The position numbers were made by a program, and so were the translations under genes. 64,000 nucleotides of DNA, taken from contig CANQPU010000008.1 of assembly GCA_947625815.1 (NCBI GenBank), positions 1-64,000 on the forward strand, read 5' to 3'. The notes below the pieces were generated by a model. It was not told where the DNA came from and made no database searches. It saw nothing but the letters and a program-made list of their open reading frames with translations. Positions 25,524-36,097 of this stretch are shown in pieces. The stretch comes from an uncultured Oscillospiraceae bacterium. Its GTDB lineage: Bacteria > Bacillota > Clostridia > Oscillospirales > Oscillospiraceae. Position 1 is the stretch's first letter; every line of letters starts with the position of its first letter.

Positions 25524-26155
25524 TGGCGCATACCGTCACAAAGCTCACGCCGTCCGAGAGGAACCGGGACCGCTGGTACGCGCAGCTCGACACCGGGGAG
25601 ACGCTGAGCCTCTCCCTTGCCCTGATCGCGGACTTCTCCGTTTTCACCGGCCGGGAGCTGACGGACGGGGAGCTGGAGGCCCTCCGATCGGCGGCGGCCC
25701 GGCTGAACACCCGGACCCTGGCCCTGAGGATGCTGGACGCCCGCGCCATGTCCCGCCGGGAGCTCATCGACCGGCTCACCGGGAAGGGCGAGAGCGCGGA
25801 GGACGCGGAGGCCGCGGCGGACTACCTGGAGTCCGTGGGGTATCTGGACGACGCCCGGTACGCCGCGGGCCTTGCGCGCCACTATTCCCAAAAGGGCTAC
25901 GGCCCCGGGCGGGTGCGGCAGGAGCTGTATGCCCGCGGCGTGCCCCGGGAGCTGTGGGAGGACGCCCTGGGGGAGCTGCCCCGGGACAACGACGCCATCG
26001 ACGCCCTCATCGACCGGCGTCTGCGGGGCGCCCGGCCCGACAAAAAGGAGCTCAAACGGCTGACCGACATGCTCCTGCGGCGGGGCTTTTCCTGGGGGGA
26101 CATCAGGGCCGCCCTGGCAAGATACGATTTTACGGAGGGAATGGAAGATGAGTAA
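25523..26155 (+). CDS. recX: RecA regulator RecX
   Basis: RecX modulates RecA filaments. The 210-residue protein has the three-helix repeats of the family: RTLALRMLDARAMSRRELIDRLTGKG, YLESVGYLDDARYAAGLARHYSQKGYGPGRVRQELYARGV, and a third near the C-terminus ending GDIRAAL. It directly follows and overlaps recA, the classical arrangement, and overlaps rimO by eight bases. Confidence 0.93.
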   Translation: MAHTVTKLTPSERNRDRWYAQLDTGETLSLSLALIADFSVFTGRELTDGELEALRSAAARLNTRTLALRMLDARAMSRRELIDRLTGKGESAEDAEAAADYLESVGYLDDARYAAGLARHYSQKGYGPGRVRQELYARGVPRELWEDALGELPRDNDAIDALIDRRLRGARPDKKELKRLTDMLLRRGFSWGDIRAALARYDFTEGMEDE

Positions 26156-27482
26156 GGTCTGCCTGATCTCCCTTGGCTGTGCCAAGAACCTTATCGATTC
26201 GGAGCAGATGCTGTCGCTCCTGGACGACGCCGGCTACACCCTTACGGACGACCCGGAGGAGGCGGACGCGGCCGTCGTCAACACCTGCGCCTTCATCGAG
26301 AGCGCCAGGGAGGAGGCGATCGACCAGATCCTCGCCATGGGGCGGCTCAAGGAGACGGGCAGGCTCCGCCGGCTGATCGTCACCGGATGCCTGGCCCAGC
26401 GGTACGGGGAGGAGCTTCTGCGCGAGATGCCGGAGATCGACGCGCTCCTCGGCACCGGGAGCGTGAGCCGGATCGTGAACGCCCTCCGGGAAGCCGGGGG
26501 CGGCCGAAAGCCCCAGTATTACGGGGACATCAACGCGCCCCTGGACGAGGCGGGACGCGTCGTCTCCACCGGTCCGGGCTGGGCATACATCAAGATCGCC
26601 GAGGGCTGCTCCAACAACTGCGCCTACTGCGTGATCCCGTCCATCCGGGGGCGCTTCCGGTCAAGACCCATGGAGAGCATCCTCTCCGAGGCCGGGGCGC
26701 TGGCGAAAACGGGCATCCGTGAGCTCATCGTGGTGGCGCAGGACCCCACCATGTACGGGATGGACCTCTATCACAGGCGGGCGCTGGCGGAGCTCACCCG
26801 GGAGCTTGCCAAAATCGAGGGCATCGAGTGGATACGCCTCCATTACCTCTATCCCGACGGGATGACGGAGGAGCTCATCGACACCATCGCCTCGGAGCCC
26901 AAGGTCCTGAAATATCTGGACATCCCCATCCAGCACATCAACAACAAGATCCTGAAGGACATGCGCCGGCGGGGCACCGGGGACGAGATCCGGGCCCTGC
27001 TGCCCAGGCTCCGGGAGCGCATCCCCGGCGTTGTCCTGCGCACCAGCGTCATCACGGGCCTGCCCGGCGAGGGGGAGGCGGAGTTTGAGGAGCTGTGCGA
27101 TTTTCTGCGGCAGGCGAAGATCGAGCGGGCGGGGGTCTTCCCCTTCTCCCCGGAGGAGGGCACGCCGGCCTTCGATATGCCCCACGTGGACACCGACGAG
27201 GCGGAGAGAAGAGCCGGACTCGTGCGTCAGATCCAGGCGGGGATCATGGAGGAATTCAACGCCTCCCGGGTGGGCTCCACCGTCCGCGTCCTCTGCGAGG
27301 GCTTTGACCGGGACGTGGGCCTCTACGTGGGCCGGAGCTTTGCCGAGAGCCCCGACGTGGACGGGTATATTTACTTCGGGAGCCCCGACGAGGCCCGGGC
27401 CGGGGAGATGTACGACGTGATCATCCGGGGCGATCTGGACGGCGACCCCGCCGGCGAGGTCGTCTCCGCGGAACGCGCCTGA
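26148..27482 (+). CDS. rimO: Ribosomal protein S12 methylthiotransferase
   Basis: Radical SAM enzyme of 444 residues that adds a methylthio group to an aspartate of ribosomal protein S12. The N-terminal domain binds one cluster (C11 in SLGCAKNLIDSE, VNTCAF, VTGCLAQRY). The radical SAM cysteines are in EGCSNNCAYCVIP, and a C-terminal TRAM domain ends the protein. The SLGCAKN start and SIRGRFRSRP segment separate RimO from MiaB, which is present elsewhere in the window. Confidence 0.95.
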   Translation: MSKVCLISLGCAKNLIDSEQMLSLLDDAGYTLTDDPEEADAAVVNTCAFIESAREEAIDQILAMGRLKETGRLRRLIVTGCLAQRYGEELLREMPEIDALLGTGSVSRIVNALREAGGGRKPQYYGDINAPLDEAGRVVSTGPGWAYIKIAEGCSNNCAYCVIPSIRGRFRSRPMESILSEAGALAKTGIRELIVVAQDPTMYGMDLYHRRALAELTRELAKIEGIEWIRLHYLYPDGMTEELIDTIASEPKVLKYLDIPIQHINNKILKDMRRRGTGDEIRALLPRLRERIPGVVLRTSVITGLPGEGEAEFEELCDFLRQAKIERAGVFPFSPEEGTPAFDMPHVDTDEAERRAGLVRQIQAGIMEEFNASRVGSTVRVLCEGFDRDVGLYVGRSFAESPDVDGYIYFGSPDEARAGEMYDVIIRGDLDGDPAGEVVSAERA

Positions 27483-27515
27483 GCCCCCGCGGGCCCCATT
27501 TGAAAGGAGATACGC

Positions 27516-28058
27516 ATGAATCTGCCTAACAAATTAACGGTTTTGAGAATGATCCTCGTCCCCGTCTTTATGGCGGTGTTGCTCCTGTGGAACCGGTGGG
27601 TGGCGCTGGGGATCTTCATTTTCGCGTCCCTGACGGACTTTGTGGACGGGAAGATCGCCCGTTCCAGGGGGCTTGTCACCAACTTCGGCAAGTTCATGGA
27701 CCCCCTGGCCGACAAGCTCCTGGTCCTCTCCGCCATGGTCATCTTCGTGGAGCAGGGCCGTATGCCCGCCTGGGTCTGCATGGTGGTCATCGCCCGGGAG
27801 CTGGCCGTCTCGGGGCTTCGGATGGTGGCCGCGTCCAACGGCGTGGTGATGGCCGCCGGGTGGAGCGGGAAGATCAAGACCGCCTGCACCATGGTGGGCC
27901 TTTGCGTCATGATGGTCCCCGACGTGGCGGACATCGCCATCGCCGGGTCCTTCACGGTCAATATGCTCATGTGGATCGCCATCCTGGTCACCACCGTGGT
28001 CTCCGGCGTTGAGTATTTCGCCAAAAACGGCGCCGTGCTGGTGAAGGAGAAGCTTTAA
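27516..28058 (+). CDS. pgsA: CDP-diacylglycerol-glycerol-3-phosphate 3-phosphatidyltransferase
   Basis: Membrane enzyme that makes phosphatidylglycerol phosphate, the first committed step to phosphatidylglycerol. The 180-residue protein starts MNLPNKLTVLRM and carries the CDP-alcohol phosphotransferase motif in SLTDFVDGKIARSRGLVTNF followed by GKFMDPLADK, with all its acidic residues. About five membrane helices. It follows rimO with an AAAGGAG site and directly precedes a small membrane protein gene. Confidence 0.94.
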   Translation: MNLPNKLTVLRMILVPVFMAVLLLWNRWVALGIFIFASLTDFVDGKIARSRGLVTNFGKFMDPLADKLLVLSAMVIFVEQGRMPAWVCMVVIARELAVSGLRMVAASNGVVMAAGWSGKIKTACTMVGLCVMMVPDVADIAIAGSFTVNMLMWIAILVTTVVSGVEYFAKNGAVLVKEKL

Positions 28059-28535
28059 GTGAAGGCTGGAAAAAGCCGGACAGACCTTGTTCTGAACATC
28101 CTCTGCCTGCTCCTTATCATCGGCGTGGCGGCCTTTCTGGCCGCCGCCTGGGGGCACATCCCGGAGCAGGTGGCGTCCCACTACAGCTTTTCCGGGGAGA
28201 CGGACCGCTTCGGGTCCAAGAGCGGGCTCGTCACGGTCTGGGTCATCGTTACGGCGGCCTGCGTTCTCCTCACGGCCATCGAGCGGATCCCCAAGTCCGC
28301 CTGGAACACCGCCTTTGCCGTCACCGGGGAGGAGCGAGGACGCGTGTACGCGCTGACGGTCCGGTGCCTCAACTCCGTCAAGCTCTGGCTGGCGCTGCTC
28401 TTTGCCTACTGCGTTGTCACCTCCGCCCTGTGTGCGGGCTTTTCTGTGTGGCTGGCGCTGGCGCTGACGGGAGCGGAGCTGGGGACGGTGTTTTATTTCT
28501 TGGGCAGGATCATACAGGTGGGAAAAAAGAGCTGA
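28059..28535 (+). CDS. DUF1648 membrane protein
   Basis: A 158-residue membrane protein with four helices. Residues about 33-52 read HIPEQVASHYSFSGETDRFG, the DUF1648 signature also found in SdpI-type immunity proteins. The YvaZ/SdpI C-terminal domain itself is not clear. The GTG start lies directly after the pgsA stop, so it is co-translated. Function unknown. Confidence 0.75.
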   Translation: MKAGKSRTDLVLNILCLLLIIGVAAFLAAAWGHIPEQVASHYSFSGETDRFGSKSGLVTVWVIVTAACVLLTAIERIPKSAWNTAFAVTGEERGRVYALTVRCLNSVKLWLALLFAYCVVTSALCAGFSVWLALALTGAELGTVFYFLGRIIQVGKKS

Positions 28536-28556
28536 CCCGCCCTCAAAAGCGGGAGC

Positions 28557-28654
28557 GGGAGGGTTTAGAACCCTCCCCTACGGCAAACCTGAAGGCCCTC
28601 GTTTCTACGGGAAAATGTCCGTATTTCTCGTAGGGGCGGGTTCCAAACCCGCCC
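28557..28654 (+). repeat. Interspersed double-palindrome repeat, copy 2
   Basis: Same architecture as 12365-12465. A palindrome GGGAGGGTTTAGAACCCTCC is followed by CCTACG; after 46 bases comes CGTAGGGGCGGGTT, closing with AACCCGCCC. The two palindromes of both copies are almost identical, while the 46-49 bases between them differ. It lies between the DUF1648 gene and the cysE promoter. Confidence 0.85.
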
Positions 28655-28685
28655 GTTTTGCCTCCGAACTAAGCTCAAAAAACTG

Positions 28686-28714
28686 TTGACGAATTGCACA
28701 CCATCTGCTAAACT
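28686..28714 (+). promoter_or_regulatory. Sigma-A promoter of the Cys T-box operon
   Basis: TTGACG (28686-28691) and TAAACT (28709-28714) are spaced by exactly 17 bases. Transcription would begin near 28721, just before the T-box leader. Confidence 0.8.
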
Positions 28715-28724
28715 GACATACGAT

Positions 28725-28966
28725 AGGATACCGCGAGGAACGGGAAGAGTACCGGCGGGGAAGTCCCAGAGAGGGCGCGCGGCGGCTGGAAGCGCGCCTG
28801 ACGGAACCGGCGGGAAGTGCGCCCGGGAGCGGGAGGGCAGGAAACGGCCCTCCGTCACGCCGCGTTAAGGCGGGAGCCGGTGAGAAGCCGGTCGAGTGAA
28901 AACGGGAGTGGAACCGCGCGTTGAGCGCCTCCTATGGGGGAACCCATAGCGGGGCGTTTTCGTTTT
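28725..28966 (+). promoter_or_regulatory. T-box leader, cysteine-specific
   Basis: The leader has a typical stem I opening (GGGAAGAGTA), an AGAGAG loop element, and the conserved T-box TGGAACCGCG at 28909-28918, which pairs with the uncharged tRNA end. The terminator at about 28924-28966 (CGCCTCCTATGGG pairing with CCCATAGCGGGGCG, then T residues) competes with it. In the specifier region, GGAAGTGCGCCC places TGC (28818-28820), the cysteine codon, which fits cysE and cysS downstream. The exact stem borders are approximate. Confidence 0.92.
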
Positions 28967-28987
28967 GCCCCCGGAAAGGAAAGAGCT

Positions 28988-29629
28988 ATGTTTGAGAGAA
29001 CCCGCGAGACGGTAAACGCCTATAAGGCCAGGGACCCGGCGGCCCGGTCCGCCCTGGAGATCCTGCTGCTCTATCCCGGCCCCCGGGCCGAGAGGGCTTA
29101 CAGAAGAGCCAATTTCTGGTGGAGGCACGGCCACAGGCTCATCGCCCGGGCCATCTCCGAGCACGCCAAGCGCCGCACCGGCATCGAGATCCACCCCGGC
29201 GCCTCCATCGGCCGGCGGCTGGTGATCGACCACGGCGCCGGCATCGTCATCGGAGAGACGGCCCGGATCGGCGACGACGTGCTCCTCTATCAGGGAGTGA
29301 CCCTGGGAGGGACCGGCAAGGACCACGGAAAGCGGCACCCCACCATCGGCAACAACGTGCTCATCGGCGCCGGGGCCAAGATCCTGGGCCCCTTTGAGGT
29401 GGGGGACAACGCCCGGGTGGCCGCGGGGGCGGTGGTGCTCTCCGCCGTGCCCCCGGATTCCACCGCGGTGGGCGTCCCGGCCCGCGTGGTGCGCATCGCC
29501 GGGGAAAAGGTCCGATACGCCGACGACGTGGACCAGGTCAGCGTCACGGACCCCGTGAAGGCGGAGCTCTGCGCCCTCCGGTCCCGCGTCGCCGAGCTTG
29601 AACAGAAGATAACCGAAAAAGGAGACTGA
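28988..29629 (+). CDS. cysE: Serine O-acetyltransferase
   Basis: Makes O-acetylserine from serine and acetyl-CoA, the first step of cysteine synthesis. The 213-residue protein is the short form. It has an N-terminal helical part, a left-handed beta-helix with hexapeptide repeats (GIEIHPGASIGRRLVIDHGAGIVIGETARIGDDVLLYQGVTLGGTG), the catalytic His-Asp pair in VIDHG, and GNNVLIGAGAKILG. The start is the ATG after AAAGGAAAG. Together with cysS it is under the cysteine T-box. Confidence 0.94.
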   Translation: MFERTRETVNAYKARDPAARSALEILLLYPGPRAERAYRRANFWWRHGHRLIARAISEHAKRRTGIEIHPGASIGRRLVIDHGAGIVIGETARIGDDVLLYQGVTLGGTGKDHGKRHPTIGNNVLIGAGAKILGPFEVGDNARVAAGAVVLSAVPPDSTAVGVPARVVRIAGEKVRYADDVDQVSVTDPVKAELCALRSRVAELEQKITEKGD

Positions 29630-29634
29630 ATCCC

Positions 29635-31086
29635 ATGTTCCTCTACAACTCAGCCACCCACAAAAAGGCCCCCTTTGAGACCCACACCCCCGGCCATGTG
29701 GAGATGTATACCTGCGGCCCCACGGTCTACCACTTCGCCCACATCGGCAACCTGCGCTCCTATATCATGGAGGACGTGCTGGAAAAATATCTGCGCTACG
29801 AGGGTTACGACGTGAACCGGGTCATGAACATCACTGACGTGGGCCACCTCACCGGCGACAGCGACGAGGGCGAGGACAAGATGCTCAAGGGCGCCAGACG
29901 CGAGCACAAGACCGTCATGGAGATCGCCCGGTACTATACCGACGCTTTCTTTGACGACTGTAAAAAGCTCAACATCAAAAGGCCTGACACCGTCCAGCCC
30001 GCCACGGGCCTGATCCCGGAGTTCATCGCCATGGTGGAGGGACTCCTGGAGCGGGGCTATGCCTACGTGGCCGGGGGCAACGTCTATTTCGACACCTCCA
30101 GGCTTCAGCGCTACCACATCTTCTTTGACCACGACGAGGCCGACCTGCAGGTGGGCGTCCGGGAGGGCGTGGAGGAGGACACGAACAAGAGGAACAAGAA
30201 CGACTTTGTTCTGTGGTTCACCAAATCCAAATTCGAGGACCAGGCCCTGAAGTGGGACTCCCCCTGGGGCGTGGGCTACCCCGGCTGGCACATCGAGTGC
30301 TCCGCCATCTCCCTAAAATATAACGGCGAGTACCTGGACCTGCACTGCGGCGGCATCGACAACGCCTTCCCCCACCACACCAACGAGATCGCCCAGTCCG
30401 AGGCGTATCTGGGCCACCCCTGGTGCGGCTGCTGGTTCCATGTCCACCACCTGAACACAGGCGACGGCAAGATGTCCAAGTCCAAAGGCGAGTTCCTCAC
30501 CGTCTCCCTGCTGGAGGAGCGGGGCTATGACCCCCTGGCCTACCGGTTCTTCTGCCTCCAGAGCCACTACCGCAAGACGCTGGTGTTCACCTGGGAGAAC
30601 CTGGACAACGCCCAGGGCGCTTACAAGAAGCTGATCGCCCGGGTCGCGGCCCTGGTCCCCGGGGACGGGGAGGCGGACGGGGCCGTTCTGGCCGCCCAGC
30701 GGGAGAAATTCCGGAACGCCGTGGGGAACGACCTCAACACCTCCCTGGGGATCACGGCGGTGTACGACGCCCTGAAGCTCCCGACGAACGACGCCACGAA
30801 GCTGGCGGTGCTGGAGGACTTCGACAGCGTTCTCGGCCTTGACCTGGTGAAAAAGGCCGCCCGCAAGCGGGAGGAGGACGCCAAAATGGCGGCGAGCGCC
30901 AAAACCGGGGCCGGCATCACCGTCACCGGCGAGGGCGACCCGGAGATCGACGCCCTCGTGCTCGCCCGGGCCCAGGCCAAGAGGGCCAAAAACTTCGCCG
31001 AGGCCGACCGCATCCGCGACGAGCTGAAGGCCAGAGGCATCGAGCTCACCGACCTTGCCGCCGGCGTCATCTGGAAAAGAATATGA
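29635..31086 (+). CDS. cysS: Cysteinyl-tRNA synthetase
   Basis: Class I synthetase of 483 residues that charges tRNA-Cys. Zinc ligand CGPTVYHFAHIGNLRSY with the HIGH-type motif HIGN, the second zinc region with WHIECSAIS and HTNEIAQSE, and KMSKSKGEF for ATP binding. The C-terminal helical anticodon-binding domain ends in DELKARGIELTD. It starts five bases after cysE, so both genes answer to the T-box. Confidence 0.97.
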   Translation: MFLYNSATHKKAPFETHTPGHVEMYTCGPTVYHFAHIGNLRSYIMEDVLEKYLRYEGYDVNRVMNITDVGHLTGDSDEGEDKMLKGARREHKTVMEIARYYTDAFFDDCKKLNIKRPDTVQPATGLIPEFIAMVEGLLERGYAYVAGGNVYFDTSRLQRYHIFFDHDEADLQVGVREGVEEDTNKRNKNDFVLWFTKSKFEDQALKWDSPWGVGYPGWHIECSAISLKYNGEYLDLHCGGIDNAFPHHTNEIAQSEAYLGHPWCGCWFHVHHLNTGDGKMSKSKGEFLTVSLLEERGYDPLAYRFFCLQSHYRKTLVFTWENLDNAQGAYKKLIARVAALVPGDGEADGAVLAAQREKFRNAVGNDLNTSLGITAVYDALKLPTNDATKLAVLEDFDSVLGLDLVKKAARKREEDAKMAASAKTGAGITVTGEGDPEIDALVLARAQAKRAKNFAEADRIRDELKARGIELTDLAAGVIWKRI

Positions 31087-31093
31087 CCCTATC

Positions 31094-31121
31094 CTCCCTC
31101 CCCTTCGGAGGGAGTTTTTTT
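31094..31121 (+). terminator. Terminator after cysS
   Basis: A stem CTCCCTCC with GGAGGGAG around a short loop is followed by seven T residues. Confidence 0.9.
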
Positions 31122-31205
31122 GCTTTCAGGCCGCGACGCGGGCCGGGCTTTGGTGAGTATAGAGGTGAGGGCCCTTGAATCATACTGAAGAAAGAAGGTG
31201 ATGCC

Positions 31206-31759
31206 GTGGAGGACAGGGAGATCGTAGAGCTCTATTGGGCGCGGGACGAGCGGGCCGTTGGAGAGACACAGACGAAGTATGGCCCCTACTGCATGGCCGT
31301 GGCGCGGCGGATCGTGACCGACGGGGAGGACGCCGCCGAGTGCGTCAACGACGCGCTCCTGGCGGCCTGGAGGAGCATACCGCCCCAGAGGCCCGCGGCG
31401 CTGGCGGCCTATCTGGGCAAGCTCACGAGGCGGATCGCGCTGAACCGCCTGCGGGACGGGAACCGGGAGAAACGGGGCGGCGGCCGGGTCACTTTGGCGC
31501 TGGAGGAGCTGGGCGAGTGCGTCCCCGGGGGGACGGACGCCGGGGCGGAGGCGGAGCTTTCCGAGCTCACCGGCGCCATTGACCGCTTTCTCGGGACGCT
31601 CCCCGGGACAGAACGGGACGTTTTCGTGTGCCGCTACTGGTTCCTGGCGTCCGTGGAGGAGATCTGCGGCCAATTCGGCTTCGGGGAGAGCCGCGTCAAG
31701 TCCATGCTTTCACGAACCCGAAAAAAGCTGAAAAGGCATCTGAAAGAAGAGGGCATGAT

Positions 31760-31763
<4 letters not shown>
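31206..31763 (+). CDS. ECF-type sigma factor, second locus
   Basis: A 185-residue sigma-70 family protein. Region 2 covers YGPYCMAVARRIVTDGEDAAECVNDALLAAWRSIPP and region 4 covers VFVCRYWFLASVEEICGQFGFGESRVKSMLSRTRKKLKRHL. The GTG start at 31206 follows GAAGGTG; an ATG five bases earlier is out of frame. Its stop overlaps the next gene, which encodes a membrane protein and probable partner. No clear promoter was found upstream. Confidence 0.88.
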
Positions 31764-33247
<1,484 letters not shown>

Positions 33248-33293
33248 AAGAACGTTTTTCCGGAGGATACGCGTGACGCGCGCCCTCCCCGGC

Positions 33294-33365
33294 CGGGAAA
33301 AGCCCCTTCGGGCTTTTCCCGGTAGCCGTTCCCGGGCGGGCCTATAAAGGCCCGCCCGGGTTTTT
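33294..33365 (+). terminator. Tandem terminator hairpins
   Basis: The first stem is CCGGGAAAAGCCC with GGGCTTTTCCCGG. The second, at 33331-33360, is a perfect 13-base stem CCCGGGCGGGCCT with its complement and is followed by TTTTT. They end the second ECF locus. Confidence 0.9.
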
Positions 33366-33377
33366 GTCGCGGCGGAC

Positions 33378-33406
33378 TTGCATAACCTCCGATGTAGTGG
33401 TAAAAT
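33378..33406 (+). promoter_or_regulatory. Sigma-A promoter of polA
   Basis: TTGCAT (33378-33383) and TAAAAT (33401-33406) are separated by 17 bases, about 27 bases before the polA ATG. Confidence 0.72.
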
Positions 33407-33433
33407 AAAATGATATCATGGGGAGGTGCGGGT

Positions 33434-36097
33434 ATGAAGCTTGTGGCCATCGACGGGAACAGCATCGTGAACCGGGCGTTTTTCGGGGTACGGATGCTCA
33501 ACGCCCCCGACGGGACGCCCACCAACGCCGTTTTCGGGTTTTTGAATATCCTCCGGCGCATCGAGACCGAGGAGGAGCCTGACGCCCTGTGCGTCACCTT
33601 CGACCTGCCCGCGCCCACCTTCCGGCATGAGCAGTACGAGGGCTACAAGGCCACCCGCCACGCCATGCCCGAGGAGCTGGCCGTCCAGATGCCCATCCTG
33701 AAGGAGACACTGGACGCCATGAACATAAAGCGCTACGAGCTGGCCGGCTGGGAGGCGGACGACCTGCTGGGCACCATCTCCAGGCGGTGCGCCGACGCCG
33801 GGTGGGAGTGCGTGGTCTGCACCGGGGACAAGGACTCTTTGCAGCTGGTCTCCGACACTGTCACCGTGCGTCTCGTGACCACCCGCATGGGACAGACCAC
33901 CACCCGCGCCGTGACGCCGGAGTCGTTCCGGGAGGAGTACGGCTTTGATCCCATCCACATGATCGACCTGAAGGCCCTGATGGGCGACGCCTCCGACAAC
34001 ATCCCCGGCGTCCGGGGCGTGGGGGAAAAGACCGCCCTGGGCCTGGTGCGGCTCTACAATACGGTGGAGCGGCTCTACGACCACATGCCGGACATCTGTC
34101 AGGCCCCGGACAAGCCGGCCAGCCCCGGACTCATCAAAAAGCTCACGGAGGGCCGGGAGCAGGCCATGATGTCCAAGGACCTGGCCACCATCCGCCGCAC
34201 GGCCCCGGTGACCTTCACGCCGGAGGAGAATCTGGTCCGGCCCGTGGACAACGACGCCCTCTACCGCGTCTTCGACCGTCTGGGCTTTGCCCGGCTCATG
34301 GAGCAGTACAGGCTCACCCCGCCGGTCCAGGAGGCGGAGGGAGAGGCCCCGGCCTTTGAGGTGGAGTGCGTCACCGTGGAGGTGACGGACGAGGAGACCC
34401 TGGCGGAATTTCAAAAAGCGATCGGCGCCGCCCCCGTGGCGGTGCGGTTTTCGGAGGATATGGCCCTGTGCTGTGTGAGCGTGGATTCCGACGGCCCCGA
34501 CGCCTCGGGGTTCATCCTGCGGGAGGGATCCCCGGTGTGGCGCAAGGCCCTGGAGGCGCTGTGCGCCCAGGACGTGCAAAAGGAGGGCCACGACGTAAAG
34601 GACACCCTCCGCAGTCTTATGGACCTGGGCTTAGAGGCCGGCGGCTGGATCTTCGACGCCGCCCTGGCGGCCTATCTCATCGACCCCACAGCGGGGCATT
34701 TTGAGCTGGGGGCCCTCTGCAAGCGCTGGTGCGGCTTTGCCCTCCCGGACGGCGCGGAGGAGGACGGGCAGTTCTCGCTCCTGGACGACGGCACGAAGAC
34801 CGCGGCGCGGCTTCTCTCCGAGGCCGCGGGCGTGGCGGCTCTGCGGGAGGCGCTGGAGCCCAGGCTTCAGGAATACGGCCTCACCTACCTCTTCCGGGAG
34901 GTGGAGCTTCCCCTGTGCCCGGTGCTGGCGCGGATGGAGCGGGCCGGCTTCCTGGTGGACCGGCAGGCGCTGGCGGATTTCGGGGCGATCCTCGGCGCGC
35001 AGATCGACACCCTGACGGGGGAGATCTACAAGGCCGCGGGAAAGGAATTCAACATCAACTCCCCCAAGCAGCTGGGCGAGGTGCTTTTTGAGGATCTGGG
35101 CCTGCCCGCGCCCAAGAAGACGGCGCGGGGATACTCCACCGGCGCGGACGTGCTGGAAAAGCTCCGGCCCCGGCATCCCGTGGTGGGCCTGGTGCTGGAG
35201 TACCGGGAGCTTTCCAAGCTCAAATCCACCTACGCCGACGGGCTTACCAGGGTCATCGGGCCCGACGGGCGCATCCACACCCGCTTTCAGATGACGGCCA
35301 CGGCCACGGGCCGCCTCTCCTCCACCGAGCCGAACCTCCAGAACATCCCCATCCGGCGGGAGCTGGGCGGGGAGATCCGGAAAATGTTCGTCGCCCCCCA
35401 GGGGAGGACCCTGGTGGACGCGGATTACAGCCAGATCGAGCTGCGCATCCTGGCCCACGTCTCCGGGGACGAGCATATGAAAAACGCCTTCCTCTCCGGG
35501 GCGGACATCCACCGCATGACGGCGGCCCAGGTGCTGGGCATCGCGCCGGAGGAGGTCACCCACGAGCAGCGGGGCCGGGCCAAGGCCGTCAATTTCGGCA
35601 TCGTCTACGGCATTTCGGCCTTCTCGCTGTCTGAGGACATCCATGTCTCGGTGGCGGAGGCCCGGGAATACATCAACACCTACATGGCCACGTACAGCGG
35701 CGTGTCGGACTATATGGAGCGGGTGGTGAAGGAGGCCCGTCAGACGGGTGTGGCGGTCACCGCCTACGGGCGGCGCCGGCCCATGCCGGAGCTGAAGGCG
35801 TCCAACTTCAACCTGCGCTCCTTCGGGGAGCGGGTGGCCAGGAACATGCCCATCCAGGGCACCGCGGCGGACATCATGAAGATCGCCATGGTCAGCGTAG
35901 ACAGAGCCCTGCGCCGGTCGGGACTGGACGCGAAGCTCCTCCTTCAGGTCCACGATGAGCTCATCGTGGAGTGCGCCGAGGCCGACGCCCCGGCGGTGCA
36001 GGAGATCCTGCGGCGGGAGATGGAGGGCGCGGCCAGTCTTACGGTGCCCCTCACGGTGGAGGCCAGGTCCGGGCGCAACTGGTATGAGGCGAAGTGA
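33434..36097 (+). CDS. polA: DNA polymerase I
   Basis: Repair and Okazaki-fragment polymerase of 887 residues. The 5'-3' exonuclease domain (1-about 290) has KLVAIDGNSIVNRAFFG, GWEADDLLGT and LMGDASDNIPGV. The middle 3'-5' exonuclease-like domain (about 310-480) lacks the DxE catalytic motif, so proofreading is probably lost, as in many Gram-positive PolI proteins. The polymerase domain has DADYSQIELRILAHVSGD (motif A, near 661), KAVNFGIVYGIS (motif B) and LLQVHDELIVE (motif C). The ATG follows GGGAGG. It starts the polA-rimI-tsaD operon and overlaps rimI (TGATG). Confidence 0.97.
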   Translation: MKLVAIDGNSIVNRAFFGVRMLNAPDGTPTNAVFGFLNILRRIETEEEPDALCVTFDLPAPTFRHEQYEGYKATRHAMPEELAVQMPILKETLDAMNIKRYELAGWEADDLLGTISRRCADAGWECVVCTGDKDSLQLVSDTVTVRLVTTRMGQTTTRAVTPESFREEYGFDPIHMIDLKALMGDASDNIPGVRGVGEKTALGLVRLYNTVERLYDHMPDICQAPDKPASPGLIKKLTEGREQAMMSKDLATIRRTAPVTFTPEENLVRPVDNDALYRVFDRLGFARLMEQYRLTPPVQEAEGEAPAFEVECVTVEVTDEETLAEFQKAIGAAPVAVRFSEDMALCCVSVDSDGPDASGFILREGSPVWRKALEALCAQDVQKEGHDVKDTLRSLMDLGLEAGGWIFDAALAAYLIDPTAGHFELGALCKRWCGFALPDGAEEDGQFSLLDDGTKTAARLLSEAAGVAALREALEPRLQEYGLTYLFREVELPLCPVLARMERAGFLVDRQALADFGAILGAQIDTLTGEIYKAAGKEFNINSPKQLGEVLFEDLGLPAPKKTARGYSTGADVLEKLRPRHPVVGLVLEYRELSKLKSTYADGLTRVIGPDGRIHTRFQMTATATGRLSSTEPNLQNIPIRRELGGEIRKMFVAPQGRTLVDADYSQIELRILAHVSGDEHMKNAFLSGADIHRMTAAQVLGIAPEEVTHEQRGRAKAVNFGIVYGISAFSLSEDIHVSVAEAREYINTYMATYSGVSDYMERVVKEARQTGVAVTAYGRRRPMPELKASNFNLRSFGERVARNMPIQGTAADIMKIAMVSVDRALRRSGLDAKLLLQVHDELIVECAEADAPAVQEILRREMEGAASLTVPLTVEARSGRNWYEAK

